From Bacteroidales bacterium M5 (GTDB taxonomy: Bacteria > Bacteroidota > Bacteroidia > Bacteroidales > Muribaculaceae), in the NCBI GenBank assembly GCA_001689535.1, contig LUJP01000095.1, forward strand, positions 1 to 12,121: a stretch of 12,121 nucleotides of DNA. The letters run 5' to 3'. Each line of letters opens with the position of its first letter. Positions within the stretch are counted from its first letter, which is position 1. This document shows positions 7,719-12,121 of the stretch, in pieces. The notes below the pieces were generated by a model. It had not been told where the DNA came from. It was given only the letters and a program-made list of their open reading frames with translations, and ran no database searches. The position numbers were made by a program, and so were the translations under genes.

Positions 7719-8438
7719 TCATGCCTCAGCGTCGAAATCCTTACGGCCAACAGCCGAGACGAGAATATAGAGCAGAATGGTCCACATGAATCCCGAAACA
7801 CCTTCGGTGGCTACGAACAGCACGGCAGCTACCAGTATGAGATAACGGCGGAAATTCTCTCGCCAGTCGAAGTTTTTGAATTTGAGGGAGAACATGCGCA
7901 TTCTCGATACCATAAGCGAAGCGAAAAGCGCCACAATCACAGCCACGGCCACATTGCCGGGATAGGTGTGGGTCTGCACCCATGCCACGAATCCTATCCA
8001 GAAAATGGCATTGGACGGGATGGGAAGGCCGCGGAAGGTGGTGGATTGCGTGGTGTCCACGTTGAAGCGGGCCAGCCTCAGGGCACCCATCACCACAATA
8101 TACATCGGAACCAGGGCCCACCATGTGAAGAAGCCGCCGTTGTAGCTTATCATCGTGTTGTAGAGGAGCAACGCCGGGGCCAGACCGAAGCTCACGAGAT
8201 CGGCAAGCGAGTCGAGTTCCTTGCCCATGTCGGAGTAGGCGTGGAGCATCCTTGCTGCAGCGCCGTCAAGAAAATCGAACACAGCGGCAAGACCTATGAA
8301 AATGAACGCCCACTGGTAGGCTTCGAACACATACACCGGTCTGTCGTAGCTGAACGAGAGCACACAGGCCGTAACACCCGACATGAGATTGAGGCAGGTG
8401 ATGGTGTTAGGAATATATTTTCGCAGGTTGAATGACAT
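7719..8438 (-). CDS. pssA: CDP-diacylglycerol--serine O-phosphatidyltransferase
   Basis: 239-residue integral membrane enzyme that joins CDP-diacylglycerol and L-serine to give phosphatidylserine and CMP, the first committed step to phosphatidylethanolamine. The CDP-alcohol phosphatidyltransferase signature (DG, two residues, AR, eight residues, G, three, D, three, D) is complete: Asp58, Gly59, Ala62, Arg63, Gly72, Asp76 and Asp80. The opening RKYIPNTITCLNLMSG (6-21) is typical of the Bacteroidota and Gram-positive PssA type rather than the phospholipase D-like E. coli enzyme. Several hydrophobic segments follow to the C-terminus. The ATG at 8436-8438 lies 35 bases after the psd stop, so the two are probably co-transcribed; psd uses the product of this enzyme. 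Confidence 0.95.
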   Translation of the reverse strand: MSFNLRKYIPNTITCLNLMSGVTACVLSFSYDRPVYVFEAYQWAFIFIGLAAVFDFLDGAAARMLHAYSDMGKELDSLADLVSFGLAPALLLYNTMISYNGGFFTWWALVPMYIVVMGALRLARFNVDTTQSTTFRGLPIPSNAIFWIGFVAWVQTHTYPGNVAVAVIVALFASLMVSRMRMFSLKFKNFDWRENFRRYLILVAAVLFVATEGVSGFMWTILLYILVSAVGRKDFDAEA

Positions 8439-8473
8439 TTCTGTAATTATTACGCTTAAGTGTCACCATGTGT

Positions 8474-9163
8474 TCATTCCTCCTGGCGGTGTGGTTCGGC
8501 CGAGAGCCGGGCCACTTCGGTTATACAACCCTGTGTCTTATCGCCGATCTTCACGAGAATTTCAGTGTCGAGAGGAAGGAATATGTCGACACGCGACCCG
8601 AATTTAATGAATCCGAGATGGTCATCGACATTGGCATCGTCGCCCGGACGGGCATATGTCACGATACGGCGGGCAACTGCTCCGGCTATCTGGCGCACCA
8701 GGATATCATGTCCCTCGGGAGTACGGATGACAACGGTGGTACGTTCGTTTTCAGTGCTCGACTTGGGAAGATAGGCCGAGAGGAAACGGCCGTTGTGATG
8801 ACGCACAAAGAGCACTTTGCCATTTACCGGAAACCAGTTGGCATGAACATTAAATATGGTCATGAATACCGAGAGCTGAATCACCCGGCGGTGGAGATAC
8901 TCATCTTCGAAGGTTTCTTCAAGTGCCACGACCTTGCCGTCGACCGACGACACCACGGCCCTTTCGGGATTGCCGGGGAAATGACGGCGCGGACTTCTGA
9001 AAAAGTTCAGCACCAGCAGATAGACAATGGCAGAGATGGACGAGAAAACAATGGGGATAGCCACCGGCCGGATAAACAACCAGGCCGGAATATTGAGCAT
9101 GGCCAACATCAGTAGCAGAATGATGAGGATGTTGGTGCCCTCCCTATGTATTTTTACTCTCAC
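8474..9163 (-). CDS. psd: Phosphatidylserine decarboxylase
   Basis: 229-residue pyruvoyl enzyme of the inner membrane that decarboxylates phosphatidylserine to phosphatidylethanolamine. It is the short Psd form. Two N-terminal hydrophobic stretches (about 11-52) are followed by FFRSPRR, the conserved Asp75 in SSVDGKV, His107 in FNVHANWFPVNG, and the self-cleavage site FGS (188-190). There the chain would be cut before Ser190 to give the pyruvoyl group and a small subunit of about 40 residues. The start is GTG at 9161-9163; the residues just after it (KIHREGT) match the N-terminus of Bacteroidota relatives as I remember them, and no upstream ATG exists before the promoter. An AGGGAGG within codons 6-9 looks like a Shine-Dalgarno, but no start codon is suitably placed after it. 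It heads the psd-pssA-DUF4834-DUF2461 cluster, 45 bases after glgB. Confidence 0.94.
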   Translation of the reverse strand: MRVKIHREGTNILIILLLMLAMLNIPAWLFIRPVAIPIVFSSISAIVYLLVLNFFRSPRRHFPGNPERAVVSSVDGKVVALEETFEDEYLHRRVIQLSVFMTIFNVHANWFPVNGKVLFVRHHNGRFLSAYLPKSSTENERTTVVIRTPEGHDILVRQIAGAVARRIVTYARPGDDANVDDHLGFIKFGSRVDIFLPLDTEILVKIGDKTQGCITEVARLSAEPHRQEE

Positions 9164-9170
9164 TTTTATG

Positions 9171-9204
9171 CAAAGATAGCTAATAATTTTGATATACGAG
9201 GCAA
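9171..9204 (-). promoter_or_regulatory. Promoter of psd (and likely the phospholipid cluster)
   Basis: On the minus strand TATCTTTG (9171-9178) is an exact TAnnTTTG -7 element. The best -33 candidate is TTG at 9202-9204, with a 23-base spacer that is slightly long. Only 7 bases separate the -7 element from the GTG start, so the leader would be about 1-5 bases. Confidence 0.65.
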
Positions 9205-9208
9205 GAGC

Positions 9209-11476
9209 TTATTTTTTAGCCTTCGCAGAGGCTTTTGGAGCAGCCTTTGCGGCACTCTTTGGAGCGGATTTGGCCGCGGTTTTCGAAGCGGACCCGGTGG
9301 CTGCCTTCGCGGCCTTGGCCTTTGGTGCCGCCTCCTTTGCCGCCTTGGCTTTGGTTGCGGTCTTGGCTTTGGAAGCCCCAGAGACCTTGGCCTCCTTCAC
9401 CGGCTTGGCCTCCTTGGCAGTTTTGGTTCCCTTGCCGGCGGAAGAGCGGCGAAGACGGAGAACCTGAGCAGAACGCGCCGGCAGATACAGCCGGAGCCAT
9501 TCCACCCCGAGCGGAGTGTAGAGAGGATCGCTCTCGGTATGGTGAACCACAGCCTCATCCACATTGCCATAGCCTCCGAAAGCAGGATTGTCTGTAGTCA
9601 GCACCACCTCGTAGGAACCGGCCGGAGCAAGCACACCATAGCCGGAGAACGACTTCGAGGGATTGAAGTTGAACACAAATGCAAGATCGCCGCGACGGAA
9701 CGCGAGCACCTGGTCGGAATCCTTTTCCCATAACTTAACAACGGGAAGCGACTGGAAGTTGTAGACTCCGGCAATGAGCTTAACCATGGCATTGTCGAAA
9801 TCGTTGAGGTAGCAATATTTAAGCTCTTTGCGGTCCACGAGATCCCACTGGCGGCGCGCATACTTGTAGCTCCATCCGTTGCCCTCGCGGGGGAAGTCGA
9901 TCCATTCGGGATGGCCGAATTCGTTGCCCATGAAGTTGAGATAGCCGCCGTTGATGGTTGAGGCCGTGACGAGACGTATCATCTTGTGAAGAGCGATGCC
10001 GCGCGCCACAGTCATATCGTCGTCATCCTTCATCATGTGCCAGTACATCTTCTCGTCGATAAGACGGAAAATGACCGTCTTGTCGCCCACAAGCGCCTGG
10101 TCGTGGCTTTCGACATAGGATATCGTTTTTTCGTCGGAGCGGCGGTTGGTAAGCTCCCAGAATATGGAGGTGGGATGCCAGTCCTCGTCCTTCTTTTCCT
10201 TGAGGGTCTTTATCCAGTAGTCGGGAATACCCATGGCCATGCGGTAGTCAAATCCTATGCCGCCGTCTTTCTGCGGAATGGCAAGACCGGGCATGCCGCT
10301 CATTTCCTCGGCTATGGTTATGGCCTCGGGATTGACGGTATGGATAAGCTTGTTGGCAAGGGTGAGGTATGTAATCGCATTGGTGTCCTGACCGCCGTTG
10401 TAATAGTCGTCGTAGGAACCGAAAGTCTGTCCGAGGCCGTGGTTATAATAAAGCATCGAGGTCACGCCGTCGAAGCGGAAGCCGTCAAAATGGTATTCTT
10501 CAAGCCAGTATTTGCAGTTGGAAAGGAGGAAGTGAATCACCTCGTTCTTGCCGTAGTCGAAGCAGAGCGAATCCCAAGCCGGGTGCTCGCGGCGCCCGTC
10601 GCCATAGAAATAGAGGTCGTAAGATCCATCGAGTCGGCCCAGGCCTTCCAGTTCGTTTTTCACGGCGTGGGAATGAACAATATCCATAATCACGGCAATG
10701 CCCATGGAATGTGCTGTATCGATAAGCGATTTAAGTTCCTCGGGAGTGCCGAAGCGGCTTGAAGCGGCAAAGAAATTGCTCACATGGTAGCCGAACGAAC
10801 CGTAATAGGGATGCTCCTGAATGGCCATTATCTGAATGGCGTTATAGCCGTCGGCATGGATACGGGGCAGCACTTTGTCGCGGAACTCGGTGTAGGTACC
10901 CACGCCCTCGCGCTCCTGGGCCATACCTATGTGACATTCGTAAATGAGCAAAGGCTTGGTGTCGGGCTTGAAGTCGGTCACCTGCCACGCATAAGGCTCG
11001 GGAGCCCAGACCTGTGCGGCAAACAGATGCGACACCGGATCCTGGACCACACGTGTGGCGTAGGCCGGCAGACGTTCGCCGGAGCCACCAGCCCAGCTCA
11101 CATACATTTTATAGAAATCGCCGTGATGCAGGGCATCGGCAGGCAGCGTGATTTCCCACACACCGTTATTGCCCACACGGTGGAGCTCATAGCGGGCCAC
11201 AGCCTGCCAACCCGAAAAATCACCTATCAGACATATCGAAGTAGCGCCGGGAGCCCACTCGCGGAAGGTCCAGGTGCCGTCGGGATTACGGTGTAGGCCG
11301 AAATAATTGTGAGCGTTGGCAAATTCATCGAGCGAACCGTTCTTCCCGGTCAGTTCTTTCTCCTTATTTACAGCATCGGCCATACGGCCTACAATCGCCT
11401 CTGTGAACGGGGCGAGATAAGGGTCGTTTTTAACAAGGTTGGGAACTCGGGGTGATTTTGAGCGTGCAGTTGCCAT
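9209..11476 (-). CDS. glgB: 1,4-alpha-glucan branching enzyme with Lys/Ala-rich C-terminal tail
   Basis: 755-residue cytoplasmic glycogen branching enzyme that cuts alpha-1,4 chains and re-attaches them by alpha-1,6 bonds. An N-terminal carbohydrate-binding (CBM48) domain (about 58-145, FREWAPGATS, GDFSGW) is followed by the GH13 barrel: region I DIVHSH (265-270), nucleophile Asp336 in GFRFDG, acid/base Glu390 in TIAEEMSG, and Asp459 in ESHDQALVGDKT. A beta-sandwich C-domain ends near residue 677. The HSHAVKN and SHDQALVGDKT motifs fit the eukaryote-like GH13_8 type rather than the E. coli-like GH13_9 type. Residues 678-755 form an extra tail (22 Lys, 28 Ala, no Arg) with PK and AAK repeats, resembling histone H1 tails; the core alone already has the usual length. 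The ATG is at 11474-11476. No other glycogen genes are in the window. Confidence 0.96.
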   Translation of the reverse strand: MATARSKSPRVPNLVKNDPYLAPFTEAIVGRMADAVNKEKELTGKNGSLDEFANAHNYFGLHRNPDGTWTFREWAPGATSICLIGDFSGWQAVARYELHRVGNNGVWEITLPADALHHGDFYKMYVSWAGGSGERLPAYATRVVQDPVSHLFAAQVWAPEPYAWQVTDFKPDTKPLLIYECHIGMAQEREGVGTYTEFRDKVLPRIHADGYNAIQIMAIQEHPYYGSFGYHVSNFFAASSRFGTPEELKSLIDTAHSMGIAVIMDIVHSHAVKNELEGLGRLDGSYDLYFYGDGRREHPAWDSLCFDYGKNEVIHFLLSNCKYWLEEYHFDGFRFDGVTSMLYYNHGLGQTFGSYDDYYNGGQDTNAITYLTLANKLIHTVNPEAITIAEEMSGMPGLAIPQKDGGIGFDYRMAMGIPDYWIKTLKEKKDEDWHPTSIFWELTNRRSDEKTISYVESHDQALVGDKTVIFRLIDEKMYWHMMKDDDDMTVARGIALHKMIRLVTASTINGGYLNFMGNEFGHPEWIDFPREGNGWSYKYARRQWDLVDRKELKYCYLNDFDNAMVKLIAGVYNFQSLPVVKLWEKDSDQVLAFRRGDLAFVFNFNPSKSFSGYGVLAPAGSYEVVLTTDNPAFGGYGNVDEAVVHHTESDPLYTPLGVEWLRLYLPARSAQVLRLRRSSAGKGTKTAKEAKPVKEAKVSGASKAKTATKAKAAKEAAPKAKAAKAATGSASKTAAKSAPKSAAKAAPKASAKAKK

Positions 11477-11523
11477 GGTAGAAGTATTTTACTTGGATTC
11501 AGTCATATAAGCCGCTACACTCA

Positions 11524-11549
11524 GACCGGCGGCGACACCTTGCCGGGTC
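11524..11549 (-). other. Hairpin in the glgB leader
   Basis: In the predicted 5' leader of glgB, GACCCGGC and GCCGGTC (minus strand) can pair with one bulged C around an 11-base loop. Its role is unknown; it does not match any riboswitch I recognise. Confidence 0.3.
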
Positions 11550-11579
11550 ACAAGCCATATCCGTGCCGACTTATAGACA

Positions 11580-11613
11580 CAAACTTAATTAAAAATACTC
11601 TGAAACAGCCAAA
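11580..11613 (-). promoter_or_regulatory. Promoter of glgB
   Basis: On the minus strand TAAGTTTG (11580-11587) is an exact -7 element, and TTTG (11610-11613) lies 22 bases upstream as a -33 element. The transcript would start near 11575, giving a leader of roughly 100 bases. Confidence 0.6.
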
Positions 11614-11658
11614 AACATAGCAAAAAAATCATAATGGCACTAAAAAAGGGGCTGTTGC

Positions 11659-11690
11659 ATTGGGATGACGCAAAATAATGCTTACCTTTG
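11659..11690 (+). promoter_or_regulatory. Promoter of tRNA-Leu
   Basis: TACCTTTG (11683-11690) is an exact -7 element with ATTG (11659-11662) 20 bases upstream as the -33 element. The predicted start near 11696 lies about 19 bases before the mature tRNA 5' end. It is divergent from the glgB promoter. Confidence 0.75.
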
Positions 11691-11714
11691 TCGGCGCAAA
11701 ACCGATTGCTTGAT

Positions 11715-11796
11715 GCCCGGATGGCGGAATCGGTAGACGCGACGGTCTCAAACACCGTTGGAGCAATCCGTGCCGGTTCGACCCCGGCTCCGGGTA
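11715..11796 (+). tRNA. tRNA-Leu (anticodon CAA)
   Basis: An 82-base class II tRNA reading UUG codons. The acceptor stem pairs GCCCGGA with TCCGGGT (first pair G-U), with discriminator A73 as leucyl-tRNA synthetase requires. The D arm is GCG/CGC with a GG-containing loop, and the anticodon stem is ACGGT/ACCGT with loop CTCAAAC (anticodon CAA at 11749-11751). The long variable arm is GGA-GCAA-TCC and the T arm GCCGG/CCGGC with loop TTCGACC. The CCA end is not encoded (CTG follows), so it must be added after transcription. Confidence 0.97.
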
Positions 11797-11799
11797 CTG

Positions 11800-11842
11800 A
11801 TAATGGCTGAAAATCAAATGATTTTCAGCCATTATTTCTTTT
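11800..11842 (+). terminator. Rho-independent terminator after tRNA-Leu
   Basis: A perfect 16-bp stem (11800-11815 with 11820-11835; ATAATGGCTGAAAATC and its complement) has an AAAT loop and is followed by TTCTTTTA. It begins 4 bases after the tRNA, so the tRNA is a single-gene transcript. Confidence 0.9.
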
Positions 11843-12121
11843 ATTATATGTCTTAAAGGGGGGATAACAAAATAGGTTGAAATGTAAAAAAATGACCCGA
11901 GTGAGATTTTATCTTTAGGCGGATAGTCTGGAGTTGGATCCTTGGGTGGATCGACGGCCGGAGGCCGACGTTCCCAGGTTCCTACGGTCGTGGACCGTCG
12001 ATAAGGATATCGACGGTGAATGGGTGGCAATAAGGATATCGTCACTCCACGGCAACGCCTTATCGCATTTCTTTAAATATTAACGACCTACGTTTATATT
12101 GGCCCTATTTATGGGGGGGGG
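11843..12121. other. Non-coding right end with small hairpins and a 12-base direct repeat
   Basis: No supported gene was found. An AT-rich start is followed by a GC-richer block (about 11930-12060) with four short inverted repeats: GATCC/GGATC (11937-11952), CGaCGGCC/GGCCGaCG (11952-11970, one A/A mismatch), ACGGTC/GACCGT (11984-11998), and a perfect 9-bp stem CCGTCGATA/TATCGACGG with loop AGGA (11995-12016). The last two overlap and exclude each other. ATAAGGATATCG occurs at 12001-12012 and again at 12030-12041. The sequence ends in nine G. It could be a structured RNA, a dispersed repeat, or remains of a broken gene. Confidence 0.5.

Noticed and set aside
11629..12045. A 138-codon minus-strand frame covering the tRNA
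   Set aside because: It runs antisense through a complete tRNA-Leu and its terminator, a well-known source of false genes. Its left part overlaps only the hairpin-rich end.
12113..12121. Run of nine G as a phase-variation tract
   Set aside because: It stands at the very end of the window with no gene around it. A contig end or a sequencing poly-G artefact is more likely.
11715..12121. Integrated element using the tRNA as attachment site
   Set aside because: No integrase gene and no repeated copy of the tRNA 3' end is visible in the 325 bases that follow. The contig ends too soon to say more.

Overview
The window looks like a chromosomal fragment from a member of the Bacteroidales (Bacteroidota), possibly Muribaculaceae-like. 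The phylum call rests on several matches to the Bacteroidota -7 promoter element TAnnTTTG just upstream of genes, mostly weak or absent Shine-Dalgarno sequences, a DUF4834 protein (a family I associate with Bacteroidetes), and a eukaryote-like (GH13_8 type) glycogen branching enzyme. The family-level placement is only an impression. The left edge cuts a gapA gene and the right edge stops in a run of nine G, so both ends look like contig ends.

Layout, left to right. (1) The 3' nine-tenths of gapA (+) ends in tandem stops and a strong hairpin terminator. (2) A 176-base gap between convergent genes is almost filled by structure: a perfect 15-bp hairpin, then an array of 9-base units in forward and then inverted orientation that can fold into a long stem. 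(3) On the minus strand come a class I/II PLP aminotransferase and, upstream of it, mutS. (4) Divergent from mutS is a sodium/solute symporter gene (+), whose last 23 bases overlap the end of the next gene, which converges on it. (5) A minus-strand phospholipid cluster runs psd, pssA, a DUF4834 membrane protein and a DUF2461 protein; the last two overlap by 4 bases (ATGA). (6) Upstream of psd, also on the minus strand, is glgB, carrying an unusual Lys/Ala-rich C-terminal tail of about 78 residues. (7) A tRNA-Leu(CAA) gene (+) has its own promoter and terminator, followed by a 280-base non-coding end with several small hairpins and a 12-base direct repeat.

Most genes are core functions: glycolysis (gapA), amino-acid transamination, mismatch repair (mutS), phosphatidylethanolamine synthesis (pssA makes phosphatidylserine, psd decarboxylates it), glycogen branching (glgB) and translation (tRNA-Leu). 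I see no phage, insertion sequence, CRISPR array, toxin-antitoxin or defence system, and no convincing new multi-gene system. The points most worth a second look are the 9-base inverted array, the histone-H1-like tail on GlgB, the nearly leaderless psd transcript start, and the structured sequence after the tRNA.
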